This document shows, one piece after another, positions 25,610-34,542 of a stretch of DNA of 64,000 nucleotides. Position numbers and translations under genes: made by a program. The first letter of the stretch is position 1, and each line of letters begins with the position of its first letter. The DNA is from Pseudomonadota bacterium (lineage in GTDB: Bacteria; Pseudomonadota; Gammaproteobacteria; Burkholderiales; Burkholderiaceae_C). The notes beneath the pieces are model-generated. The model had not been told where the DNA came from. It did not search any database and worked only from the letters and a program-made list of their open reading frames with translations. The stretch is taken from positions 1 through 64,000 of the forward strand of contig JAJZWA010000010.1 of the NCBI GenBank assembly GCA_021846965.1, in the 5' to 3' direction.

Positions 25610-26011
25610 TCAGCGTTCCTGGTGGCGCTGGGCCTGCAGATCGAGCACGTAGAGGGCGCGGCCGGCGTCGTGTTCGCGCGCGCCGCCGCGACAGGACACC
25701 ACGCTGCAGGTCTGCCACGCACCTCCCAGGGCGGCGCCGGGTTCCCGGTTCAGGGAGACGATGCGACCGATGGGCAGCGCCTGGTCGTACAGCAGGCGCA
25801 GCACGCCGTCGGATTCGCCCACCAGCAAGGCGCGACCTTCGGGCCCGCCGCCACCGGCGCCCTGACGCAGGTGCACCGCGCGGGCTCCGTAGCTTCCGCG
25901 CTTGTCCACGCGAAGGGTCTCGGTGGCCTCCAGCAGCTTGCGCACCTCGGGGGCTTCCCAGTCGACATGGGTCATGTTGCCCAAGGTCGGGTCCTTGTCG
26001 CTGCGGTTCAT
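25610..26011 (-). CDS. Hypothetical protein, last gene of the chemotaxis operon
   Basis: A 133-aa protein if started at MNRSDKDPTLGNMTHVDWEAPEVRKLLEATETLRVDKRGSYGARAVHL; the track extends it upstream into the neighbouring gene. The rest looks like a small beta-rich domain (RALLVGESDGVLRLLYDQALPIGRIVSLNRE) ending with charged residues. There is no signal peptide or membrane helix. I do not recognise a family; a divergent PilZ fold is conceivable, but the RxxxR and D/NxSxxG motifs are absent. It is read in the same direction as, and 23 bp from, the CZB-like gene. Confidence 0.6.
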   Translation of the reverse strand: MNRSDKDPTLGNMTHVDWEAPEVRKLLEATETLRVDKRGSYGARAVHLRQGAGGGGPEGRALLVGESDGVLRLLYDQALPIGRIVSLNREPGAALGGAWQTCSVVSCRGGAREHDAGRALYVLDLQAQRHQER

Positions 26012-26034
26012 GGGCGCGGCTCCCGCTGGGGGTT

Positions 26035-26811
26035 TCAGTCCAGGTAGGCGATGAACACGCCCTGGTCCTGCGCCCCGCGCTGCCCCGGGCGACACATGCG
26101 GACCTTGTAGGCGCGCGGGGCCTGGTCGGGGCGATCGCTGTGGCGCACCTGCACGAGGGTGGAGGCTTCCAGCATGCGCTCGAGGGACACGGTCAGCTCG
26201 CGCGCGGATTCGCCTTCACGCAGCAGCGCGGCATCGATCCATTCGGCCGAGCCCTCGAGGCGCAATTGCAATCCCATGGGTTCGCGCTGCAGCCAAAGGG
26301 CCTCGAGAAGCTGATTCACCCGACGCGCCGCGTAGCTCCAGGAACCCCGCCCGGGCTTCAGGGCGTCGAGCACCGGGCCGCGCTGGCCCTGGTTGGCCAG
26401 GTCGATGAGCCGTGCCAGTTCCTGGTGCCAGTGGTCGTGCCACATGCGCAGGTCGTCCAGCGTATCGGCCATGCCGGGCAGGTCGACGAAGCGCAGCCAG
26501 ACGCCCACGTCGCAGGCGAAGGAGCCGGCCGCCTGGCTGGGGTCCCCGTAGTCGGTGATGCCGTCGATGATCTCCTGCAGATGGCGCTTGGCGCGCAGGC
26601 GCTCGCGCGCCCACATCTCGGCGACCTCGTAGTAGCTCTTGCCCTGCTGGTCGCCGATCATGGGCAGCATGATCGTGCGCCGGTCGATGCCCCCGGCGTC
26701 CGCGAAGCCGCTTCGGTCCACCGTGGGCCGGTGGAACAGGCCCCGCAGGCGGGCCAGCAGGCCGCCGAGCAGGGAGGGGCGGGTCGGAGCGGAAGGGGCG
26801 GGGCGGCTCAT
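26035..26811 (-). CDS. Putative CZB-like (zinc-binding chemoreceptor domain) protein
   Basis: A 258-aa soluble protein in the chemotaxis operon. The central part (about 60-155) resembles a CZB domain, the four-helix zinc sensor found at the ends of some chemoreceptors and cyclases. It has a first His in AKRHLQEIIDGITDYGDP, the Cys in FACDVGVWL, and two or three His in RMWHDHWHQELARL, in the right order. The C-terminal part (about 175-258) is a beta-like domain (MGLQLRLEGSAEWIDAALL...APRAYKVRMCRPGQR). The CZB assignment is mine from motif order and is not certain. If right, it may report zinc or oxidation (HOCl-type) signals to the array. Confidence 0.5.
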   Translation of the reverse strand: MSRPAPSAPTRPSLLGGLLARLRGLFHRPTVDRSGFADAGGIDRRTIMLPMIGDQQGKSYYEVAEMWARERLRAKRHLQEIIDGITDYGDPSQAAGSFACDVGVWLRFVDLPGMADTLDDLRMWHDHWHQELARLIDLANQGQRGPVLDALKPGRGSWSYAARRVNQLLEALWLQREPMGLQLRLEGSAEWIDAALLREGESARELTVSLERMLEASTLVQVRHSDRPDQAPRAYKVRMCRPGQRGAQDQGVFIAYLD

Positions 26812-26862
26812 GGCACAAGCATACGCAATCCCGAAGGCTTTGCGAACGCGGCCGGCGCGGGC

Positions 26863-28359
26863 TCAGCGAAAACCCAGGCGCACCGCTCCCCAATGCCGCG
26901 AGCCGAGGCGCACCGGGCGCGAAAGCTCGCGCATGATTTCCCCGGTATCCCGGGCGTAGACCTGCAGCAGGACCTCGCTGGTATTGCGGGCCGAGGCCAG
27001 ACCCACCGGGTCGTTGAACAGGCGCCTGGAGCGATTGCCGGCCAGGTCGCGCTGGGGATCGCCGGTCAAGGGCTGGTCGAACTTCGAATTGTGCGCTGCC
27101 GCATAGCCATTGCGGTCGACCAGCAGCACGAACACGTATTGCTCGGAAAGCGCGACGTAGCGATCCTCGATGGGCTGGATCTCCCGCTTGAACCAGTCGG
27201 TGAATCGGGTGTTGTATTTTTGCGGATCGGTGCCCGCGACGGGCTGGTACTGCTCGTCGAACAGATCGCCTTCGGAGATCTCCCCGCGCTGCACGGCCTG
27301 CGCCAGGCGTTGCTCGAATTCGGCGGTGACCTGTTCGAGCGCGCCGATCACGCGGCTGGTCGGCGAGTTGGTGCGGAACTGGGTGGCCGAGCTGAACAGG
27401 CGCTGGCTCTTGTCCAGCGCCAGGTCCAGCGCCTCGGCGATGCGCGCGCCGCGCTCGACCGCGGATTTCGCGTCATCGCGCACGCGTTGCGCCATGGACT
27501 GGAAATGCGCATCCACCGTATGCAACTGTTCGGACTGCGCCGAGAGCTGGGCCGTGGCCTCGCTGCTCTGGCGCGCCACCTGGCTGACGCCGCCGGCGAT
27601 GTCGTGGAAGTGCTCGGCGATCTCGTGCACCCGGCCCTGGCTGGCGTCCATGCGGGAGGAGAAGTCCTCGGTGCCGCGGCCCACGGTATGCAGGGCCTTG
27701 TCGATGGCCGACACCGATTCGCCGATGCGCGCCACCGATTTCTCGGAGGTTTGCGCCAGCTTGCGGATCTCCTCGGCGACGACGGCGAAGCCGCGCCCGG
27801 CGTCGCCGACCCGCGCGGCCTCGATGGCCGCGTTCAGGGCGAGCAGGTTGGTGCGCTGCGCGATGTCGCGGATCACCGCCATATGCTGCACGATCTCGCT
27901 GAACTGCTTGCGCAGCTTGTCGACCTCGGAGCGGTTGTGGGCGTTCTGCGCCACCAGTTCGCCGAACAGCTCGCGCATGGACTGGGTCTTGCGCGCGCCA
28001 TCCGCGGCGAGCGTGTCGATGCGCCCGGATTCGGCGTCGACCTCGTGCAGCTTGCCCAGCAGGTCCTCGGTGCCGCGCACGATCTGGCCGAAGCCGTCGC
28101 CGACCTCCGCCAGCTGCGCGGTGTGCTGCTGCGCCTGTTGCTGGCTCTCGCTGAGGGCCCCGCGGGAGTCGAAGCGCACGCGCGCGATGGCGTAGGCCAC
28201 CTCGGTGGCCCCATCCGTGACCACGTCGACGAAATCGCGTTGCAGCTCGACCAGCTGGCGTTCGGCGGGAGCGAGCCCGCCCAGCGCCGGCTCGCGCAGG
28301 TCCAGAGGGCGCCTGCCCAGCCAGGCTTGCAGTTCCGAGTCCGGGACGGGAGCGTTCAT
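26863..28359 (-). CDS. Soluble methyl-accepting chemotaxis protein with C-terminal sensor-like domain
   Basis: A 498-aa MCP without membrane helices. The signalling hairpin is [49 protein letters not shown] (about 155-205). After it, the order is reversed from textbook receptors: the sensory-looking domain is at the C-terminus (about 365-498), with [35 protein letters not shown] and HWGAVRLGF. That C-terminal module is a PAS/Cache-like domain seen in a subset of MCPs. It lies 27 bp downstream of cheV. Ligand unknown; a cytoplasmic redox or metabolic cue fits. Confidence 0.9.
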   Translation of the reverse strand: MNAPVPDSELQAWLGRRPLDLREPALGGLAPAERQLVELQRDFVDVVTDGATEVAYAIARVRFDSRGALSESQQQAQQHTAQLAEVGDGFGQIVRGTEDLLGKLHEVDAESGRIDTLAADGARKTQSMRELFGELVAQNAHNRSEVDKLRKQFSEIVQHMAVIRDIAQRTNLLALNAAIEAARVGDAGRGFAVVAEEIRKLAQTSEKSVARIGESVSAIDKALHTVGRGTEDFSSRMDASQGRVHEIAEHFHDIAGGVSQVARQSSEATAQLSAQSEQLHTVDAHFQSMAQRVRDDAKSAVERGARIAEALDLALDKSQRLFSSATQFRTNSPTSRVIGALEQVTAEFEQRLAQAVQRGEISEGDLFDEQYQPVAGTDPQKYNTRFTDWFKREIQPIEDRYVALSEQYVFVLLVDRNGYAAAHNSKFDQPLTGDPQRDLAGNRSRRLFNDPVGLASARNTSEVLLQVYARDTGEIMRELSRPVRLGSRHWGAVRLGFR

Positions 28360-28386
28360 GACGTACCTTTCGGGAACCGGGGGCGC

Positions 28387-29352
28387 TCAGTCGCGATTGG
28401 CGGCGACGGCCACCGCCTTGCGGATCGCCGAGCCGAGTTCCTCGGCGGCGAACTTGGCGACGTAGCCCTCGGCACCGACGTTGCGCGCATGGTCCTCGTT
28501 GGCCTGGCCGGTCAGCGAGGAGTGGATGACCACCGGAACGTGACGCAGGCGCTCGTCCTGCTTGATCTGGCGCGTCAGGGTGAAGCCGTCCATCTCGGGC
28601 ATCTCCAGGTCGCTAAGCACCACGGCGACCTTGTCGGTGACCGGCTTGCCCTCGACCTGGGCTTCGTGCGCCAGCGCGCGCAGGCGCTCCCAGGCCTCCT
28701 TGCCGGTCTTGGTCATGATGTAGGGAGCGTTCAGCGCCTGCAGCACCTTTTCGATCTGGCTGCGCGCGACGAAGGAGTCGTCGGCCGCCAGCACGACCGA
28801 GCCTGGCGGCAGGTCCAGGCGCGCGCCCACGCGGGCGGCGTCGACCTCGGCCACGCGCGAGGGCAGGACGTCGCGCAGCACCTTCTCGACGTCGAGCACC
28901 AGGGCCAGGCGGCTCTTGTCGGTTTCGGTGTCCAGGCGGGCGATGCTGGTGACCATGCCGCCCACGGCGTTGGCTTCGGCCGACAGCACGCGGCTCCATT
29001 CCAGGCGCGTGATCTCCTCGACCTCCTCGACCGCGAAACCCTGCACAGAGCGCTCATATTCGGTGACGATGAGAATGCTCAGGCCCTTGGGCTTGCATCC
29101 CACCACCGCCGGCAGATCGATCACCGGCACGATCTGACCGCGGATGTTGGCCACCCCCAGCACATGCTGGGGCGCTCCCGGCATCGCGGTGACGGTGGGC
29201 ATCACCAGGGCCTCGCGGACCTTGAACACGTTGATGCCGAAGATCTCGCGGCGTCCGCCAGGGTCCTGCCCGAGGCGGAACAGCAGCAGCTCGAACTTGT
29301 TGGTACCGGCCAGGCGGGAACGTTCGTCGACTTCCTGCAGCACACTGGTCAT
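28387..29352 (-). CDS. cheV: Chemotaxis coupling protein CheV
   Basis: A 321-aa CheW-receiver fusion. The CheW part (about 15-165) has EIFGINVFKVREAL and VLGVANIRGQIVPVIDLPAVVG. The receiver part (about 180-310) has an acidic pocket VVLAADDS, phospho-acceptor in VVLSDLEMPEMDG, and Lys in GYVAKFAAEEL. It couples receptors to CheA and may provide adaptation by phosphorylation. That matters because no cheR, cheB or plain cheW is in this operon. It starts 19 bp after the upstream MCP gene. Confidence 0.96.
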   Translation of the reverse strand: MTSVLQEVDERSRLAGTNKFELLLFRLGQDPGGRREIFGINVFKVREALVMPTVTAMPGAPQHVLGVANIRGQIVPVIDLPAVVGCKPKGLSILIVTEYERSVQGFAVEEVEEITRLEWSRVLSAEANAVGGMVTSIARLDTETDKSRLALVLDVEKVLRDVLPSRVAEVDAARVGARLDLPPGSVVLAADDSFVARSQIEKVLQALNAPYIMTKTGKEAWERLRALAHEAQVEGKPVTDKVAVVLSDLEMPEMDGFTLTRQIKQDERLRHVPVVIHSSLTGQANEDHARNVGAEGYVAKFAAEELGSAIRKAVAVAANRD

Positions 29353-29371
29353 GATGGATTCTCCGTGGGGA

Positions 29372-30550
29372 TCAGGCCGTGGGCAGGTCGCGGCGCGCCT
29401 GCTCCAGATCGTGGGTCAGGCGCTGCAGCAAGCCGGAAATCTCGGACAGCGCGGCCTGTGCCGCCTGCTCGCCTGCATGGCGCTGCTGCGCCTGCTGGTC
29501 CAGCTGCGACAGGCTGGCGGCCTGGGCCTCGGCGGTGTCGACCGTGGTCTGCAGCGCGCGCCGGGCATCGCTCACCGCGCCCTGCGCATGGGCCAGCAGC
29601 GTGGACAGGCGCTCGACCTGCTGCACGGCGGTCTGCATGTCGCGCCCCAGGCTTCCCGAGTTCTCGCGGATGACCAGGGTCAGGTCCTCGATGCGCCCGG
29701 TGATCGACGCCGTCTTGCGCGCCAGGTTGCGCACCTCGTCGGCCACCACCGCGAAGCCGCGCCCGGCCTCGCCGGCGCGCGCCGCCTCGATGGCGGCATT
29801 CAGCGCCAGCAGATTGGTCTGACTGGCCACTTCCTGGATACCCGCCGTCAGTTGCTCGACCGTGTTCACGGATTCGACGAAGGAGGCGAGCTTGCCCTGC
29901 GTGTTGCCGATGAAGCCGCTGACCTCGCGTGCCTCGGCTTCGACGCTGAGCAGCGCATCGCCACTGCGGCCCACCGCCTGCGCGCCTTCGCCAGCGCGCG
30001 CCTGCAGCTGCGCGCTGGCCTGCAGCGCGCGCTGCGCGGCCTGCACCGCCTGCGCCCCGGCCGTCTCGTCGTCGCGCAGGCGCTGGGCCGCGGCCTCGAA
30101 GGCGCGCAGGCAGGCGTTCGCGCCACCCTCGGCCGTGCCGAGGCGCTCGTGGGCCTCGCGCAGCTTGCCCGAGGCCGCGCCGGCCAGTGCCGCGCGCAGA
30201 TCCTCGAAACGCCTTGCCCAGGCGGCGCCATCGATCAGGCTGAGATTGCGCAGTGCATGATCCTGCCCGTCCTGCAAGAGGCTCAGGACGGCCGCGAGCA
30301 CGCTCTCGCGGTCGGATTTGAGCCGGGCCAGCAGGCCGGCCTGCGCGCCGCCCCCGAAGGCCGGCGCGGCCGCCTCGGCGCCGGCTGCCGGCGCGCCTTG
30401 CGCGGACGCCTCGGACGCCTCGGAGTCGACCAGGGCGCCGAGTTCGCCCGCCTCCGATGCGGCGCCGGGCGGGGTGTCGGTGGTGGGGGGCTCGCCGGCT
30501 TCGGCGACCGGATCCTGCGGGGGCATGTCGCCCGGATTCGATGCGTTCAT
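29372..30550 (-). CDS. Soluble methyl-accepting chemotaxis protein
   Basis: A 392-aa MCP without membrane helices. The N-terminal 75 residues are a disordered acidic/Ala/Pro region, then helices. The signalling hairpin is [54 protein letters not shown] (about 240-295). There is no recognisable ligand domain. It lies only 6 bp downstream of the ODP gene, suggesting that the di-iron oxygen-binding protein supplies its signal, as described for Treponema ODP and its soluble receptor. Confidence 0.92.
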   Translation of the reverse strand: MNASNPGDMPPQDPVAEAGEPPTTDTPPGAASEAGELGALVDSEASEASAQGAPAAGAEAAAPAFGGGAQAGLLARLKSDRESVLAAVLSLLQDGQDHALRNLSLIDGAAWARRFEDLRAALAGAASGKLREAHERLGTAEGGANACLRAFEAAAQRLRDDETAGAQAVQAAQRALQASAQLQARAGEGAQAVGRSGDALLSVEAEAREVSGFIGNTQGKLASFVESVNTVEQLTAGIQEVASQTNLLALNAAIEAARAGEAGRGFAVVADEVRNLARKTASITGRIEDLTLVIRENSGSLGRDMQTAVQQVERLSTLLAHAQGAVSDARRALQTTVDTAEAQAASLSQLDQQAQQRHAGEQAAQAALSEISGLLQRLTHDLEQARRDLPTA

Positions 30551-30556
30551 GGGAAA

Positions 30557-31315
30557 TCAGCGAGAGTGCACGGCCGAGCCGACGTCGAGTGCGGCGAACC
30601 AGTCGATGAAGCGCTTCACGTTGGCACCGCTGTAGATGGCGCCGTGCTGCGGGCAGAGAAAGTCGATGTCCAGCCGCGACACGCGCTCGCACCAGTCACG
30701 CTTGGCCTCGTTGCTGGGCATCCAGCGCTTGTGGAAATACTCGGCGTGGCGGATATGCTCGTCGAAGGCCTTGGGAGAGTCGACCTCGCGGCGATCCACG
30801 AAGGCGTCATGGCCCGGAGGCAGCAGCGCCGCGCCCACGTCGCCGCTGAACAGGACCTTGGCCTGCGGGTCGTACAGATGGAAATTGGCCGAGGAATGCA
30901 GGTAGTGCGCAGGGATCGCCTGCAGGCGCGCGGAGCCCAGCGTGAGCTCCCCGCCATCGTCGGGGATGCCCTGGATGGTGGCGTCGAGGGCGCCGTAATG
31001 GCGGATGAATCCGACCCACAGGCGCGAGGTATGCCAGGTGATGCCCTTGTTGCAGGCGTTCCACAGCGGCAGGCTGGAGGCGATGTCGGGGTCCTGGTGG
31101 CTCACGAAGGCCTGCTCGACGCTGGACGGCGGCAGCACGTCCACCAGCGAGGCGAACACCTGCGGGAACACCTCGAATCCGCCTGGGTCGCACAGCAGCG
31201 TGTGCCCGTCCACCTGGCAGGCATAGACGTTCGAGTCGATGACCCGCGTCTCGTCCTGGTCGTAGATGACGTACCAGTGGTGCGACCCCTCGGAGTAGAA
31301 CTTGTGCGCTTTCAC
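30557..31315 (-). CDS. Oxygen-binding di-iron protein (ODP-like, metallo-beta-lactamase fold)
   Basis: A 252-aa protein related to the beta-lactamase-like domain of FprA/ROO flavodiiron proteins but lacking a flavodoxin domain. Candidate iron ligands follow the family order: H73, D75 and D77 in FVSHQDPD, His in AHYLHSSANF (137 or 140), D159 in VLFSGDVGA, and H224 in CPQHGAIY. The Treponema denticola ODP is an O2/Fe sensor for chemotaxis. Here the gene is between a coiled-coil gene (4-bp ATGA overlap) and an MCP gene (6-bp gap), strongly suggesting an oxygen input to CheA. Enzymatic NO or O2 reduction is less likely without the FMN domain. Confidence 0.85.
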   Translation of the reverse strand: MKAHKFYSEGSHHWYVIYDQDETRVIDSNVYACQVDGHTLLCDPGGFEVFPQVFASLVDVLPPSSVEQAFVSHQDPDIASSLPLWNACNKGITWHTSRLWVGFIRHYGALDATIQGIPDDGGELTLGSARLQAIPAHYLHSSANFHLYDPQAKVLFSGDVGAALLPPGHDAFVDRREVDSPKAFDEHIRHAEYFHKRWMPSNEAKRDWCERVSRLDIDFLCPQHGAIYSGANVKRFIDWFAALDVGSAVHSR

Positions 31316-31980
31316 GGCAGAACCTTCTCGATGTGTTCGACATACTGGCGCAGCAGATCGCGTACCTGCGCCACCGCGTTGTCCATGTCGGACGATACCT
31401 GCGCCAGCTGCGCGCGTGCGTCGCCCTTGAGCGCGGCCTCGATGCGGCCGTTGACCACCACGTACTCCAGTTCGGAAACCACGTTCTCGAAACGCGCAAG
31501 CGCCTGACGCAGGCGCTTGCCCGCATGCCGGCTCTGCTCGGCGCGCAGTTCGAAGTCCGCACGATGGCGCTGGATGGTCTGCTCCAGCGCCGGCGCATGG
31601 CGGCGCAGTTGCGCCGGCAGACTCAGCAGCTTGTCGACGTGGTTGGTGTCGCGCAGGGTCTGCATGAAACCCAGCATCAGGGGATGGATCGCGTGCTGCA
31701 CGTTGGCGGCCGCATCCTGCAGCTGCTGCGCGCCTTCGCGAAAGGACTGCGCGACCACGCCGTAGCCGGCGAGGTCCTTGCCGTGGCGCTTGACCAGCAC
31801 CTGCGCGTTCAGCGCCTTGCGGTCGATTTCGCGCAGCCTTCGTTGCAACTGGCCCTGGAAGGCGAAGGTGGCGTCGGCCACGCCGAGGAAGCTGTCGCGC
31901 ATGTCCTCCACCGGCAAGTGCTCCACCGGCATGCCGAGCGGGGCCGCGTGCTCGACGGAAGAATCGGGGTTGGTGCTCAT
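31312..31980 (-). CDS. Coiled-coil protein, probable ODP/CheA-associated factor (unknown family)
   Basis: A 222-aa, almost wholly alpha-helical soluble protein with heptad-like stretches (FQGQLQRRLREIDRKALNAQVLVKRHGKDLAGYG; ADFELRAEQSRHAGKRLRQALARFENVVSELEYVV). It lacks the MCP signalling hairpin. Its stop overlaps the ODP start by 4 bases, and its own start follows the cheA stop by 12 bp. Such coupling suggests a complex with ODP. I do not recognise the family; it could be an adaptor holding ODP to the array or a minimal receptor-like helix bundle. Confidence 0.7.
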   Translation of the reverse strand: MSTNPDSSVEHAAPLGMPVEHLPVEDMRDSFLGVADATFAFQGQLQRRLREIDRKALNAQVLVKRHGKDLAGYGVVAQSFREGAQQLQDAAANVQHAIHPLMLGFMQTLRDTNHVDKLLSLPAQLRRHAPALEQTIQRHRADFELRAEQSRHAGKRLRQALARFENVVSELEYVVVNGRIEAALKGDARAQLAQVSSDMDNAVAQVRDLLRQYVEHIEKVLP

Positions 31981-31992
31981 CGCATGCTCGAT

Positions 31993-33948
31993 TCAGGCCG
32001 CCTGCGGAGCGCGCATGGCACGCGTCAGCGCGGCGATGTCCAGGATCAGCACCACGTCGCCACCGCCGGATATGGTGGCGCCCTGGTACCAGGAGGTCTG
32101 GGAGGAGATGTCCAGCGGCTTGACCACCGAGTCCTCCGTGCCCAGCGCTTCGGACACGACCAGCAGGCCGTGCTCGGTGAGAATGCCCTCGCAGGGGTCG
32201 TGACCCACGCGCAGTTCCACGCCCTGCAACTGCATGCCGAGGTCGATGAAGGGCACGATGCGATCCTGGCCGACCTGCGCCATCAGGCGCCCGGAGATGC
32301 TGTGCACCTGCTCGGGGTCGATCTCCATCAGGTTGTCCACCACCGACACGGGAAGGGCGTAGGTCTCGCGGCGCAGCTTGAAGTACAGCACCGGCAGCAC
32401 CGCCAGGGTCAGGGGCAGTTCGAGGGACAGCTGGGTCCCCTGGTTGGGGCGGGTGGTGATGTCCACCCGACCGCGCAGGCCCTGCACGGCCGAGCGCACC
32501 ACATCCATGCCCACGCCCCGCCCGGAGAGTTCGCTGACCTGTTCCTTGGTGGAGAAACCGGGCAGGAAGATCAGATCCAGCATCTCGCGCTCGGACAGCC
32601 GCGCCGCGTCCGACTCGGTGATCAAGCCCTTGGACAGCGCCGACTGCACGATACGGTGGCCGTCCATGCCGCGCCCGTCGTCGCTGACGTGGATCTGCAC
32701 CTTGTCGCCCAGGTGCACCGCCTGCACACGCAGCACGCCTTCCTCGGGCTTGCCGGTCTGCACGCGCTGCTCGGGGGGTTCCAGCCCGTGGTCCAGGGCA
32801 TTGCGCACCAGGTGGATCAGCGGGCCCGAGAGCGCGTCGATCACCGTCTTGTCGATCTCCACGTCCTCGCCGCTGAGCTCCAGGCGCACCTTCTTGCCCA
32901 GGCTGCGGCTGGCGTCGCGCACCACGCGGGGCAGGCTCTGGAACAGGCGCTTGCAGGGCTGCATGCGCAGGCGCATCACGGTGTTCTGCAGGTCGTTGAC
33001 CGCCAGGTCGGTCTCGCGCGCCAGACGGGCCAGGGTCTCGTCGGAGGCTCCCAGGCGCGAGACCGCGGCGGACAGCCGGTTGCGCAGCAGGACGAGCTCG
33101 CCGACCTGATTCATGGCCTGGTCCAGGCGAGCCGAATCCACGCGGATGGTCGTGTCGGCCGCGTCCGGCACCGCGCCGCCGGCGGGTGCGGCCTGCGCGC
33201 CGCGAGCGGGAGGCGCCGCGGCGCCGGCGCCACCGCTGTTCGCGGGGAGCTGCGCCGAGCTGGCCTCGTCGGCCAGCGGATCGCGCAGCGCGGAAGCGCC
33301 GGCCGCGACGGCCACGACGCTGCCGGGAGCCACGCCCTTGCCGTACACGCTGTCGAGCATGCGCTCGAATTCCGCTTCCAGGTCTTCCGCGCCGCCGCCC
33401 GCTTCGGCTGCCGGCGCGGTTTCGGTTGTCTTCTTCTGCACGTACACCCCCGGTTCGCCGCTGGCCTGCGCGCGGGTCTCCGCCCAGGTGCCGTCGACCG
33501 GCTCCGCGGGGTCGAGCGCTTCCACGGCCTCCAGCGACTCATCGTGCCGCCGGCTCTGCGCCGCCGGCTGCTGGCCGCTGGCGTAGGCCTGCACCAGCGC
33601 GCCCAGTTCGACCGGGCCCGGCGCGGGATTCTCGCCCTGGGCCATTTCTCCGAGCATGCGCTCGATCACGTCGGTGGAGCGCAGGATCGCATCGATCATG
33701 CCGCCTTCGGCCTGCAACTTGCCCGCGCGCAGCTTGTCCAGCAGGTCTTCCAGGTGATGGCACCAGTCGACCATATTGGCGGCCTCGAGGAAGCCGGCCC
33801 CGCCCTTGAGGGTGTGGAAGGCGCGGAAGATCGCCCCCAGCACCGCTGCGTCGCCGGGCGCGGCCTCCAGGCGCAGCAATTGCGCCTGCGCATCGGCCAG
33901 CAGCTCGCGCGATTCGGCGAGGAATTCCTGCAGGATGTCGTTGTCCAT
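31993..33948 (-). CDS. cheA: Chemotaxis histidine kinase CheA
   Basis: A 651-aa kinase. The HPt domain (1-105) carries the phospho-His in FHTLKGGAGF (H45). A long Ala/Pro/Gly linker (about 125-265) replaces an obvious P2 domain. The dimerisation helices begin DTTIRVDSARLDQAMNQVGELVLLRNRL. The ATPase has the N-box HLVRNALDHGLE, DDGRGMD, and FSTKEQVSELSGRGVGMDVV. The CheW-like regulatory domain covers about 515-651. It phosphorylates CheY and probably CheV. It is third in the operon after cheY and cheZ, with an 81-bp gap from cheZ. Confidence 0.97.
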   Translation of the reverse strand: MDNDILQEFLAESRELLADAQAQLLRLEAAPGDAAVLGAIFRAFHTLKGGAGFLEAANMVDWCHHLEDLLDKLRAGKLQAEGGMIDAILRSTDVIERMLGEMAQGENPAPGPVELGALVQAYASGQQPAAQSRRHDESLEAVEALDPAEPVDGTWAETRAQASGEPGVYVQKKTTETAPAAEAGGGAEDLEAEFERMLDSVYGKGVAPGSVVAVAAGASALRDPLADEASSAQLPANSGGAGAAAPPARGAQAAPAGGAVPDAADTTIRVDSARLDQAMNQVGELVLLRNRLSAAVSRLGASDETLARLARETDLAVNDLQNTVMRLRMQPCKRLFQSLPRVVRDASRSLGKKVRLELSGEDVEIDKTVIDALSGPLIHLVRNALDHGLEPPEQRVQTGKPEEGVLRVQAVHLGDKVQIHVSDDGRGMDGHRIVQSALSKGLITESDAARLSEREMLDLIFLPGFSTKEQVSELSGRGVGMDVVRSAVQGLRGRVDITTRPNQGTQLSLELPLTLAVLPVLYFKLRRETYALPVSVVDNLMEIDPEQVHSISGRLMAQVGQDRIVPFIDLGMQLQGVELRVGHDPCEGILTEHGLLVVSEALGTEDSVVKPLDISSQTSWYQGATISGGGDVVLILDIAALTRAMRAPQAA

Positions 33949-34029
33949 CGCGCTATGGCTCGATTGTTCGTTCAGTCGGGTGGCTGGCTGGTGCGCGCAT
34001 CGTCCACATGGCTCGTTCGCCGTCGGTTC

Positions 34030-34542
34030 TCAGATACCCAGCTGCGCCAGCAGCTCGTCGACGTTGTCCTGGTCCAGGCGCCCGGCGCCGAAGGTGTCGC
34101 CCTGGGGGTCGGCCTCGGCCGGAGCCGGCACGGTCTCGAAGCCGGCCATGCGCAGTTGCGCCAGGGCCTCCTGGATGCGCGATTCCACGGCCTGCAGCAG
34201 CGCGATGGTCTTCTTCAGGCGCTGGCCGGCCAGGTCCTGGCCCTGCTGCGTGGTCAGGATGGTCTGCAGGTGGCCGTCCAGGCGCTGCAGGCGCTGGTCG
34301 ATGAAGCCGCCGTTGGTGGCGCGGATGGCCTGCAGCTCGGCCTGCGCGGCCTCCACCGCTTCCAGGGTCAGCATGGCCTGCTGCTCGCTCAGTCGCAGCA
34401 CCTCCTGCAGCGGGTGGCTGGCCCCGGGCAGGTCGCTGGAGGCGTGCAGGATGCGTTGCACGCCCTGGGTGAGCAGCGCATCGGCCTCGCGCAGGTTGTG
34501 CAGGGCCTGGCCCGAGGCCTGGGGGTCCAGGGGCGTGCTCAT
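34030..34542 (-). CDS. cheZ: CheY-P phosphatase CheZ
   Basis: A 170-aa helical protein, shorter than E. coli CheZ (214 aa). The catalytic helix has [17 protein letters not shown], with Gln in the QDxxGQ motif. The C-terminal CheY-binding peptide [15 protein letters not shown] is separated by an acidic linker. It dephosphorylates CheY-P at the array. Its start overlaps the cheY stop by 4 bases. Confidence 0.95.
   Translation of the reverse strand: MSTPLDPQASGQALHNLREADALLTQGVQRILHASSDLPGASHPLQEVLRLSEQQAMLTLEAVEAAQAELQAIRATNGGFIDQRLQRLDGHLQTILTTQQGQDLAGQRLKKTIALLQAVESRIQEALAQLRMAGFETVPAPAEADPQGDTFGAGRLDQDNVDELLAQLGI

Noticed and set aside
26140-29673. 1177-aa plus-strand ORF opposite the MCP and cheV genes
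   Set aside because: Antisense shadow of confidently assigned chemotaxis genes.
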